A stretch of DNA of 64,000 nt from Pontibacter rufus (GTDB lineage Bacteria > Bacteroidota > Bacteroidia > Cytophagales > Hymenobacteraceae): NCBI RefSeq assembly GCF_015694705.1, contig NZ_JADQDR010000007.1, positions 62,001 through 126,000 of the forward strand, given 5' to 3'. A program made the translations under genes and the position numbers. Positions 52,682 to 60,324 of the stretch are shown here, piece after piece (the first letter of the stretch is position 1; each line of letters begins with the position of its first letter). The notes beneath the pieces were generated by a model that saw only the letters and a program-made list of their open reading frames with translations, made no database searches and was not told the DNA's origin.

Positions 52682-54799
52682 CTATTGCGCTACTGCGGTC
52701 AGTTCGTGTTGCCGCTTGCGGTAGCTGGTAGCTTGCTGCAGGAACAGCAGCGCTCCTTCTAAATAGGCCCGTGCAAATTCCTCGTCCGGCTCGTGCTGGT
52801 TTAGCTGCGTTACCGTGCTTTTAAAGTCCGGCTCAAACGTGAATTCGCCTGTCGCCACAAAGTGCGTATCGAAGTCCTGCATAATGCCAATCTGCGTATT
52901 ACACTTTACATCTTTACCCAGCAGCAATGCCTTGGCTGTACTAATGTAGGAACCATAACCATAGTAGATGGCATCAGCAAAACGTTTGTCTTCCAGTGCT
53001 TCCGCCGCCCACTCCAGTTTCTCATCAGATTCATACAGCAGCGTCGCTACCAGGTCAATTATCACACCCGCGCATTCTCCCACGCCTATGGCAGGCGCAT
53101 AGGCATCCTGGTGCCCCCAGTCCACAAAGTCATCTGCAGTCAGGTTGCTGATATCGGCCAGCGGCTTCAGCATCTGGTAAAAATAATCCTTGCCCTGCCG
53201 GTCGTAGTAATCATTGAAGCGCTCGTTGTCCTGTTTGTTTGCTTTATAGTCGTTGATAACGTAGCGCAGCACATCCGTTGCTTTCTTGGCAGGCACTTTG
53301 AGGATTTTTTGCGCGGCGCGGCCTTCGCCGTTGCCCACGGTACCGCCACCCAGCAACACCTGCAGGGCCGGCAGCACGCTCTTTCCGCTCTTCAGCGATG
53401 AGCCATGAAAGCCGATGTTGCTGATGCCATGCTGCCCGCAGGAGTTCATGCAGCCGCTTATCTTTATTTTAATGTCGGTGTTAAAGATCAGCTCAGGGTA
53501 CTCGCTGATGATTACGTCTTCCAGCACCTTCGCAAACGTGGTACTGTTGGAGATGCCCAGGTTACAGGTATCCGTGCCGGGGCAGGTAGTTACGTCGGCC
53601 ACACTGTTAAAGCCGGGTGCTGCCAGACCCAGTGCATCCAGCTGCGAGAAGAAGTATGGCAGGGCTTCCTGCTTCACATACTTCAGTAACAGGCCCTGGT
53701 TTTGGGTTACCCTTATCTCGTCGGCGGCAAAATCATGCACCAGCGGCGCCAGTTGCCGGGCGGTAGCGGTACTGACATCGCCTGTCGGCACTTTTACATA
53801 GATACCGTAGTATCCCTCCTGCTTCTGGGCAAACACGTTGGTTTTCAGCCAGCTGCCATACTTTTCTGTGTTGTCAATCACGAAATCAGGAATCGGCTTC
53901 GGTGCAGGCAGGGCAGGCGTAAAGTCCGCTGTTTTATCTACTTCAAAGCTATGTACTTTCAGCGCCGCGGCTTCTTCTTTCACCAGGCGCATCACCTCTT
54001 CCAGCCCAAGCTTGTTCAGCACATACTTAAATCTGGCCTTGTTGCGGTTAGTCCTTTCGCCGTAGCGGTCAAACACGCGGATAATATTTTCAATCAGCGG
54101 AATTGCCTGATCCTCCGGCAGGAAATCATAGAGCGGCTGCGCCAGCATCGGCTGCGCGCCCAGGCCACCGCCGATTACCACCTTAAAGCCACGCACGGTT
54201 TCGCCGTTTACCTCCTGCAGCTTAGGTATAAAACCAACATCGTGGATGTAGGTCATGGCTGTATCGCTGTCGCTGGAGGAGAACGTTATCTTAAACTTGC
54301 GGCCCATTTCCTGGCAAACAGGGTTGCGCAGGAAATAACGGAAAGTCGCATCGGCATAAGGCGTCACATCAAAAGGCTCATTTGGATCTATGCCTGCTTC
54401 GGGCGAGGCCGTAACGTTACGCACCGTGTTGCCACAGGCCTCCCGAATGGTAATGTCTTCCCGGTCGAGTTTTGCCCATAGTTCCGGCGTTCTGTCCAGG
54501 CTTACGAAGTGCAGCTGAATGTCCTGGCGCGTGGTCAGGTGCAGGTTGCCGGTTGCATACTCGTCTGATATGTCCGAGATGTGGAGCAGTTGCTTTGTCG
54601 TCAGCCTGCCGAACGGCAGTTTGATGCGAACCATCTGCACACCCAGCTGGCGCTGCCCATAGATGCCGCGCGCCAGGCGCAGGCTTTTAAACTTATCTTC
54701 CTGGAGCTTGCCCTCGCGGTATTGCCGGATTTTTTTCTCCAGTTCAATGATGTCTCTTTCTACAATTGGGTTATCTATTTCTGATGTGAAACTTTGCAT
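52682..54799 (-). CDS. Assimilatory sulfite reductase with C-terminal HEPN-like domain
   Basis: A 705-residue siroheme/[4Fe-4S] reductase. Two ferredoxin-like and two nitrite/sulfite reductase repeats come first (LPFGRLTTKQLLHISDISDEY, LHLTTRQDIQLHF, REACGNTVRNVTASPEAGID). Cluster cysteines are Cys406 and Cys412 (TTCPGTDTCNLG) and Cys450 and Cys454 (GCMNSCGQHG), the correct spacing. After about residue 560 a helical HEPN-like tail follows (GECAGVIIDLVATLLYESDEKL to ALLFLQQATSYRKR). The surrounding cysH, cysDN, siroheme and metZ genes make sulfite the expected substrate rather than nitrite. No cysJ flavoprotein gene is nearby, so ferredoxin may be the donor. First structural gene of the minus-strand operon. 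Confidence 0.92.
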   Translation of the reverse strand: MQSFTSEIDNPIVERDIIELEKKIRQYREGKLQEDKFKSLRLARGIYGQRQLGVQMVRIKLPFGRLTTKQLLHISDISDEYATGNLHLTTRQDIQLHFVSLDRTPELWAKLDREDITIREACGNTVRNVTASPEAGIDPNEPFDVTPYADATFRYFLRNPVCQEMGRKFKITFSSSDSDTAMTYIHDVGFIPKLQEVNGETVRGFKVVIGGGLGAQPMLAQPLYDFLPEDQAIPLIENIIRVFDRYGERTNRNKARFKYVLNKLGLEEVMRLVKEEAAALKVHSFEVDKTADFTPALPAPKPIPDFVIDNTEKYGSWLKTNVFAQKQEGYYGIYVKVPTGDVSTATARQLAPLVHDFAADEIRVTQNQGLLLKYVKQEALPYFFSQLDALGLAAPGFNSVADVTTCPGTDTCNLGISNSTTFAKVLEDVIISEYPELIFNTDIKIKISGCMNSCGQHGISNIGFHGSSLKSGKSVLPALQVLLGGGTVGNGEGRAAQKILKVPAKKATDVLRYVINDYKANKQDNERFNDYYDRQGKDYFYQMLKPLADISNLTADDFVDWGHQDAYAPAIGVGECAGVIIDLVATLLYESDEKLEWAAEALEDKRFADAIYYGYGSYISTAKALLLGKDVKCNTQIGIMQDFDTHFVATGEFTFEPDFKSTVTQLNQHEPDEEFARAYLEGALLFLQQATSYRKRQHELTAVAQ

Positions 54800-55235
54800 G
54801 TTCTGAGTTCTTGTATGATGTATAATTTGCCCTGATGCCCTTCAATTCATATTTGCTGCCAGGCGTACAGAAGTTTACAGTAAAAAGCAATATATAATAA
54901 GATGACCGGGAATCAGCGGGAGCTATGACAACAGCGCCCCTGGCGCATGGTAGCTGAAAACTTTATCCCGGAAGTTTGAACAGCCATGCCGGCTGCGGAA
55001 AGTATAGGAAACTGCGCCGCAGAAGATACAAAGCGGTGCTGTTTTGATGTGTTTATGCTGGTTGTTGCTGCAATCATGGCAATAAGGCTGCGCACCCGAT
55101 GCCCGCATACAAAGTATAACCCGGCCAGCTAAAGGTGCAAAAACAAAATTATAAATGATGATAAGCCTGGTGAGACGAAAAGGCGGCCGTGTATAACTTA
55201 CTGTACGCGCATACTACCAGGAAAAGAGAGGTTCC
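54800..55235 (-). other. Long 5' leader between polycysteine peptide and sulfite reductase gene
   Basis: About 435 bp transcribed but non-coding. The hairpin GTTCC/GGAAC at 55231-55246 overlaps the end of the leader peptide and its stop codon. CCTGGT/ACCAGG (55166-55171 with 55216-55221, minus strand) could close a larger stem followed by a T-rich run (55138-55165), a possible terminator. Short frames in the rest have poor composition. Confidence 0.55.
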
Positions 55236-55355
55236 TTAGCAGGAACAGCAGCTACAGCAACAACAATGCATTTGCCAGGATGTGGCAGCAACAGGAGAAA
55301 AGTTATCAGAAACTTTAAGCTGACAGGTAAGAGCGGTACTAACTGATTTGTTCAT
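55236..55355 (-). CDS. Polycysteine leader peptide of the sulfite reductase operon (39 aa)
   Basis: On the minus strand ATG 55355-55353 opens a 39-residue frame ending at TAA 55238-55236. It begins MNKSVSTALTCQLKVSDNF and ends QMHCCCCSCCSC, seven of its last nine residues being cysteine. The start codon lies 6 bases after the P1 helix of the minus-strand SAM riboswitch. The plus-strand leader (44625-44771) has the same place and the same kind of tail but otherwise different sequence. Likely a cysteine-sensing leader peptide controlling the downstream siroheme-reductase operon. Confidence 0.83.
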   Translation of the reverse strand: MNKSVSTALTCQLKVSDNFSPVAATSWQMHCCCCSCCSC

Positions 55356-55361
55356 GTTTTT

Positions 55362-55468
55362 AATTTATATTTTCCCTTTTGTTTGTTGGGCAGGACTTGG
55401 CACCTTTCCATGCGGATGGTTGCCAGAGGGTCACAGAGCCTGTTCTCTCGCCTCTTCGTCTATAAATT
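55362..55468 (-). promoter_or_regulatory. SAM-I (S-box) riboswitch, minus-strand sulfur operon
   Basis: The minus strand repeats the layout of 44514-44617: P1 from AATTTATA (55468-55461) with TATAAATT (55369-55362), the shared block AAGAGGCGAGAGA, the P2/P3 junction CCCTCTGGCAACC, CCGCATGGAA and GGTGCCAAGTCC, and a short P4 (CCC/GGG). Core sequences are identical or nearly so to the plus-strand copy, while loops and flanks differ, as expected for two functional copies. Confidence 0.87.
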
Positions 55469-55495
55469 TCTTGCGGGTAGCAATACTATTCGTTA

Positions 55496-55530
55496 CAAAA
55501 CTAGCAAATAAAATTGAGAAGTTTGTCAAA
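55496..55530 (-). promoter_or_regulatory. Promoter of the sulfite reductase operon
   Basis: On the minus strand TTTG (55530-55527), a 23-base spacer and TAGTTTTG (55503-55496) match TTTG/TAnnTTTG. Spacing is identical to that of the promoter at 44440-44474. Transcription should begin about 20 bases before the riboswitch. Confidence 0.7.
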
Positions 55531-55915
55531 ATTATTCATTTTATGTGCTTTTTTTCTCCACTTTAAAATTTGGGTTGTTTATCCCCGGATTAATGCAACA
55601 CCGCCGGGGGCTAATTGGTGCCTTAATCCTGATAAAATAATCAGGAGAATTGCTAAACAGCCTTTTCTACAAGTATGGACAACGCCAGGTATAAACCGAT
55701 ACAATAAAGCACCTCCTGCTTTTAACACTTACAAATTCCTATGCAGGGGGCATATTTCTTTTAACTTCATCAATTTAAATATTAATTTTAGGACGATGAA
55801 TGACAAATTGCGCCAGGTTATAAACAACAGCATAACTTTACATCTTTAACCCCCTGACCCCGACTACCATAACTTCTTAAAGCATACTACCTCTACCTAA
55901 AGCACCCTAAAACAT
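55531..55915. other. Divergent intergenic region, no gene seen
   Basis: About 385 bp upstream of the GH125 gene. One plus-strand frame over 55514-55849 is open from a TTG, but it covers the divergent promoter and has unlikely composition, so it is not called. The GH125 promoter must lie here. Confidence 0.5.
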
Positions 55916-57340
55916 ATGGTTACCAGAAGAGACTTTCTTAAAACCGGCGGTATTGCTGCCGCAGGCGTTGCCTCCGGCTTTTCGCTGACATCTTTCACGC
56001 TGCAGGACGCGCTGGTGAACCGGCGGCCGCCCCTGAACGAGCGGAATTTTACCAGCAAAGTGGTGGAGCAGAAAATAAAGGAGGTAAAGAAAGCCATTGG
56101 CGACAAGGAACTGGCCCAGCTCTTCGAAAACTGCTTCCCGAATACGCTCGACACCACGGTGAAGTACCAGGAAATGAATGGCAAACCAGATACCTTCGTT
56201 ATTACGGGCGACATCAACGCCATGTGGCTTCGCGACTCAAGTGCACAAGTATGGCCCTATCTGCCCTTTGCCAAAGAAGACAAGAAACTCCGTAAGATGC
56301 TGGCCGGCGTGATTAACCGTCAGGCAAAATGCATCCTGATTGATCCCTATGCCAATGCCTTCAACTTCGGACCAACCGGCAGTGAATGGGAAACCGACCT
56401 GACCGACATGAAGCCTGAACTGCATGAGCGCAAATGGGAAGTAGATTCGCTCTGCTACCCGATTCGCTTGGCACACGGCTACTGGAAAGCCACTGGCGAC
56501 ACCTCCTGCTTCGACGAGAACTGGGCAAAAGCCATGCAGTTGGTAGTTGATACTTTCCGGACGCAGCAGCGCAAAGAAGGCCATGGGCCTTACAAGTTTC
56601 AGCGCGTAACAGGCTGGCAAACCGATACGGTAGCCGGCGCGGGTTATGGCAACCCTATCCAGCCGATTGGCCTTATCTGCTCCACCTTCCGCCCTTCCGA
56701 CGATGCCACCACTTTCCTGTTCCTAGTGCCGTCTAACTTCTTTGCCGTGGTATCGCTAAGGCAGCTGGCAGAGATGAGTGAAAAAGTGCTGCACAACACC
56801 GCCCTGGCCGCTGACAGCACCAAACTGGCTGACGAAGTTGAGCAGGCGCTGCAAAAGTATGCCGTAGCGCCGCACCTCGATTTTGGTAAAATACACCCCT
56901 ACGAAGTAGACGGCTTCGGCAACAAACTGTTTATGGATGATGCCAACATCCCGAGCCTGCTGTCGCTGCCTTACCTGGGCTGCTGTCCTATTAACGATCC
57001 TATTTACCAGAATACCCGCAATTTCGTGCTCAGCCCCAGCAACCCCTACTTTTTCAAAGGCAAGGCAGCCGAAGGCATCGGTGGTCCGCACATAGGCCTG
57101 GAGATGATCTGGCCGATGAGCATTACCATGCGGGCACTTACCACCACCTCGGACGAAGAAATAAAGCATTGCCTCCAGATGCTGAAAACCACGCACGGCG
57201 GTACCGGCTTTATGCACGAGTCCTTCCACCAGGACAATCCCGAGAAATTTACGCGCAAGTGGTTTGCCTGGGCCAACACCCTGTTCGGCGAACTTATCCT
57301 AAAGCTCTACAACGAAAAGCCATACCTGCTGAAAGCATAA
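55916..57340 (+). CDS. GH125 exo-alpha-1,6-mannosidase, Tat-exported
   Basis: A 474-residue glycoside hydrolase of family 125, which removes alpha-1,6-linked mannose without a metal. Signature blocks: [65 protein letters not shown], and [21 protein letters not shown]. The N-terminus has a Tat-type signal ([21 protein letters not shown]) with twin arginines at 4-5, so the enzyme is expected in the periplasm. It stands 253 bp before a GH92 alpha-mannosidase gene, a natural partner for trimming mannans or N-glycans. Confidence 0.93.
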   Translation: MVTRRDFLKTGGIAAAGVASGFSLTSFTLQDALVNRRPPLNERNFTSKVVEQKIKEVKKAIGDKELAQLFENCFPNTLDTTVKYQEMNGKPDTFVITGDINAMWLRDSSAQVWPYLPFAKEDKKLRKMLAGVINRQAKCILIDPYANAFNFGPTGSEWETDLTDMKPELHERKWEVDSLCYPIRLAHGYWKATGDTSCFDENWAKAMQLVVDTFRTQQRKEGHGPYKFQRVTGWQTDTVAGAGYGNPIQPIGLICSTFRPSDDATTFLFLVPSNFFAVVSLRQLAEMSEKVLHNTALAADSTKLADEVEQALQKYAVAPHLDFGKIHPYEVDGFGNKLFMDDANIPSLLSLPYLGCCPINDPIYQNTRNFVLSPSNPYFFKGKAAEGIGGPHIGLEMIWPMSITMRALTTTSDEEIKHCLQMLKTTHGGTGFMHESFHQDNPEKFTRKWFAWANTLFGELILKLYNEKPYLLKA

Positions 57341-57421
57341 ATTGAAGATTACGAAGCAATAATGCACTGAAGCGCCGCTTCTAGCTCCTCCTGACAGTCA
57401 GGGCTGATTCATTCTTCGTTT

Positions 57422-57498
57422 TGTCATCCTGTAAGGATCTTATTGGCAAGTTGCAAAGGCTTAACCTCCCTTCAACCAGGTTTCTTAACAGAATGACA
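57422..57498. repeat. Short element with terminal inverted repeats
   Basis: TGTCATCCTG (57422-57431) and CAGAATGACA (57489-57498) form imperfect inverted ends of a 77-bp stretch between the two mannosidase genes. A related piece (GATCCTTGCAGGATGACAA) occurs near 27522. Elements of this look are common between genes in the group; mobility is not shown. Confidence 0.45.
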
Positions 57499-57593
57499 TG
57501 AAATTTTAGTGTCTGATTTCAGAATAAAACAGCCCTGCTCCTGAAAGGTCTTAGAAGTAGGTTTTCAGCAGCAAGTAAAGACGCAAATTGTAA

Positions 57594-59927
57594 ATGGCAT
57601 CATCCGACATCCATAAACCCAAGGCAGTGAAAGCATTGTATAAGTATACCCTTGCATCATTGCTGGCTACCGGCCTTTTGCAGGCATGCACCACCGGAAA
57701 AGAACAAAGTATAAAGCAGGATACCGCAGAGCTCACCGCCTACGTAGATCCTTTTATCGGCACAGGCGCCCACGGCCATACATATCCCGGCGCCACTGTA
57801 CCGTTCGGGGCCGTACAGCTGAGTCCCGATAACGGACAACAGGGCTGGGACTGGTGCTCGGGCTACCATTATTCCAGTGACTATATTTCAGGCTTCAGCC
57901 ATACGCACCTGAGCGGCACCGGCATCGGCGATTTATGCGATATCTCGGTAATGCCCGTAACCGGCAAGGCAAACTGGCTCCGCCCGCCCGTGCAGGATGC
58001 CGGCCATACTGCCTACGCTTCGTCGTTTTCGCATGCCGATGAAACAGCTGCGCCTGGTTACTATGCCGTGCTACTGAAAGATTACAACATCTGGGCAGAA
58101 CTGACAGCCACCACCAGAACCGGTTTTCATAAGTATACTTTCCCAGCCACCGATAGTGCTGCCATCATCTTTAACCTGGGCTTTGCCATCAACTGGGACT
58201 CCCCGACTGATGCCTACCTCCACATCGAAAACGACTCCACTATCTCTGGCTACCGCTTGTCTAAAGGATGGGCCGAGGATCAGCGCGTATACTTTGTAGC
58301 TACTTTCTCCAAACCTTTCACCAACTACACCACGGTGGTAGACAGGCAGGCACCGGGCAAAGCTGCCGAAGCAAAAGGGCGCTTTGTTAAGGCTAAGTTC
58401 GATTTTAATACTTCGCCCGGAGAAGCCGTTTACCTCAAAGTCAGTATTTCCCCGGCAAGTATAGCTGGCGCCAAAGCAGGCCTGGCACAGGAGCTGCCCG
58501 GCTGGGATTTTGAACAGACCAGGGCCGCAGCAAACGCTTCCTGGAACGAAACCCTGGGGCAGATACAGGTTAAAAGCCCGAATGACTCGCTGAAAAGGAT
58601 TTTCTACACGGCGCTTTACCACACCAAGTTGGCTCCCGTTGTTTTCAGCGATGTGCAGGGCATGTATAAAGGAGCCGACAGCCTGGTGCATGAGGCAGAA
58701 GGCTACACCAGGTACAGCATCTTTTCGCTGTGGGATACTTTCCGGGCGGCCAATCCGCTGTTTACGGTGGTAGAGGGCGACCGCGTAAATGCGATGGTGC
58801 GCTCGTTGCTGAGCCACTACCGCCAATATGGGCTGCTACCCGTGTGGGAACTGGTGGGCAACGAAACCAACACCATGACCGGCTACCACGCCGTTCCCGT
58901 TATTGCCGATGCTTACCTGAAGGGCTATCGTGATTATGACGTGGAGGAGGCTTATGCGGCCATGAAGAAAAGTGCCATGCAGGATATCCGTGGTGTAAAA
59001 TTCTACAAACAGTATGGCTTTATACCTGCTGATCTGGAAAACGAATCTGTTACTAAAAACCTGGAGTATGCCTACGACGACTGGTGCATTGCGCAGGTAG
59101 CCAAAGATTTGGGCAAAACAGAAGATTACGACTACTTCATGAAACGTGCCCACAGCTACCGGTTTCTGTTCGACCCTGCTACCGGCTTTATGCGTGGCAT
59201 AAAAACAGATGGCACCCGCAACGCCGCCTTCGACCCCAAATACTCGTCGCACCGCCAGGACACGGATTACACTGAAGGAAACGCCTGGCAGCACAGCTGG
59301 TTTGTGCCGCAAGATGTGCAGGGACTGATTAACCTGCATGGCGGCCAGGCAGCTTTCATCCAGAAACTGGATGCTTTGTTTAATGAAACCTCAGAGATAA
59401 ACGGCGCCAATGCTTCCCCGGATATTTCGGGCCTGATTGGGCAGTACGCGCATGGCAACGAGCCCAGCCACCACATCGCTTACCTCTACAACTATGCCGG
59501 CGCGCCCTGGAAAACCCAGCAGATGGTGCACCAAATCCTGAAAACCATGTACAAAGCTACTCCCGATGGTATCAGCGGCAACGAAGACTGCGGACAGATG
59601 TCGGCCTGGTATGTTTTCAGCGCAATGGGTTTATACCCCGTTAACCCGGCATCAGGAGTATACATTATCGGCAGCCCGCTTTTTGAGGAGGTAAGTATAA
59701 AAGTACCAGATGGCAAACACTTCCGTGTAACGGCGGCAGGCGTATCGGACCAGAACATATACATTCAGTCGGCCACCCTGAACGGCAAACCGCTGAACAG
59801 AAGTTATATTACGCATGCAGAAGTAATGGCTGGCAGCGATTTGAAACTCGTCATGGGTCCGACACCCAACAAAGCCTGGGCCAGCACACCCGGCAGCTAT
59901 CCGCCATCAATGAGCAGGGCTGAGTAA
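57594..59927 (+). CDS. GH92 alpha-mannosidase lipoprotein
   Basis: A 777-residue family 92 glycoside hydrolase, calcium-dependent exo-alpha-mannosidase. The N-terminus has lipobox LLQAC (about Cys32) after a hydrophobic run. Family blocks: YVDPFIGTGAHGHTYPGATVPFGAVQLSP (N-terminal domain), GFSHTHLSGTGIGDLCDISV, YTRYSIFSLWDTFRAANPLFT, LIGQYAHGNEPSHHIAYLYNY, and GNEDCGQMSAWYVFSAMGLYP, which includes the catalytic glutamate. Expected on the cell surface or in the periplasm, working with the GH125 enzyme. No SusC/SusD genes in the window, so this is not a complete utilisation locus. Confidence 0.94.
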   Translation: MASSDIHKPKAVKALYKYTLASLLATGLLQACTTGKEQSIKQDTAELTAYVDPFIGTGAHGHTYPGATVPFGAVQLSPDNGQQGWDWCSGYHYSSDYISGFSHTHLSGTGIGDLCDISVMPVTGKANWLRPPVQDAGHTAYASSFSHADETAAPGYYAVLLKDYNIWAELTATTRTGFHKYTFPATDSAAIIFNLGFAINWDSPTDAYLHIENDSTISGYRLSKGWAEDQRVYFVATFSKPFTNYTTVVDRQAPGKAAEAKGRFVKAKFDFNTSPGEAVYLKVSISPASIAGAKAGLAQELPGWDFEQTRAAANASWNETLGQIQVKSPNDSLKRIFYTALYHTKLAPVVFSDVQGMYKGADSLVHEAEGYTRYSIFSLWDTFRAANPLFTVVEGDRVNAMVRSLLSHYRQYGLLPVWELVGNETNTMTGYHAVPVIADAYLKGYRDYDVEEAYAAMKKSAMQDIRGVKFYKQYGFIPADLENESVTKNLEYAYDDWCIAQVAKDLGKTEDYDYFMKRAHSYRFLFDPATGFMRGIKTDGTRNAAFDPKYSSHRQDTDYTEGNAWQHSWFVPQDVQGLINLHGGQAAFIQKLDALFNETSEINGANASPDISGLIGQYAHGNEPSHHIAYLYNYAGAPWKTQQMVHQILKTMYKATPDGISGNEDCGQMSAWYVFSAMGLYPVNPASGVYIIGSPLFEEVSIKVPDGKHFRVTAAGVSDQNIYIQSATLNGKPLNRSYITHAEVMAGSDLKLVMGPTPNKAWASTPGSYPPSMSRAE

Positions 59928-59939
59928 GAATCAATGCAG

Positions 59940-59974
59940 GAGTGCTATACTTCATCTGCGGAAGTATAGCACTC
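59940..59974 (+). terminator. Hairpin terminator after the GH92 gene
   Basis: GAGTGCTATACTTC (59940-59953) pairs exactly with GAAGTATAGCACTC (59961-59974) around 7 bases. The stem again includes the AGTATA/TATACT motif. It lies 13 bp after the stop codon. Confidence 0.75.
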
Positions 59975-60007
59975 CCTAACCTTTGTAAAGCTAACCATTA
60001 ACGCGCT

Positions 60008-60030
60008 GGTGCGAGCTTGCAGCTCGTACC
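60008..60030. repeat. Copy of the GGTGCGAGCT palindromic repeat
   Basis: GGTGCGAGCT (60008-60017) and AGCTCGTACC (60021-60030) form a 10-bp stem with one G-T pair and a 3-base loop, the same core as at 50095-50139. Confidence 0.65.
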
Positions 60031-60081
60031 TCAACTTTTAAAATCGTACTAAATTAAAATAAAGAAGACGTAAATATTTCC

Positions 60082-60113
60082 AAACCCGGTAGGTTTTAAA
60101 ACCTACCGGGTTT
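60082..60113. terminator. Perfect 32-base palindrome
   Basis: AAACCCGGTAGGTTTT (60082-60097) followed by its exact complement. It lies between the convergent GH92 and histidine kinase genes and probably serves as a bidirectional terminator or is a palindromic repeat. Confidence 0.6.
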
Positions 60114-60219
60114 GCTTTGCTAATCCTTCCTGCCATAAACAAGTATGTTTTTTAAAATCTAACGGATATCAGAAGGCAGCAAAGTATGCGGAGCAGGAGA
60201 CTGAAAGAGACAGCAAAGG

Positions 60220-60289
60220 GGTACGAGCTACAAGCTCGCACTAGCGACAGATAGAGCAACCTCGCTGGTGCGAGCTTGTAGCTCGTACC
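60220..60289. repeat. 28-bp inverted repeat made of two palindromic cores
   Basis: Arms 60220-60247 and 60262-60289 pair over 28 bases with one wobble; each arm is itself a copy of the GGTGCGAGCT palindrome. Lies just beyond the stop of the TPR kinase gene. Confidence 0.8.
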
Positions 60290-60324
60290 TTACACTCTAA
60301 AGATTAAACCCACGAAAACACTCC

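Noticed and set aside
54913-55108. Overlapping short minus-strand frames in the sulfite reductase leader
   Set aside because: They contain Cys and His by chance, have no consistent start, and are not at the position of the polycysteine ORF.
55514-55849. Plus-strand frame of 111 codons from a TTG
   Set aside because: It covers the divergent sulfite reductase promoter, has unlikely composition and no recognisable feature.
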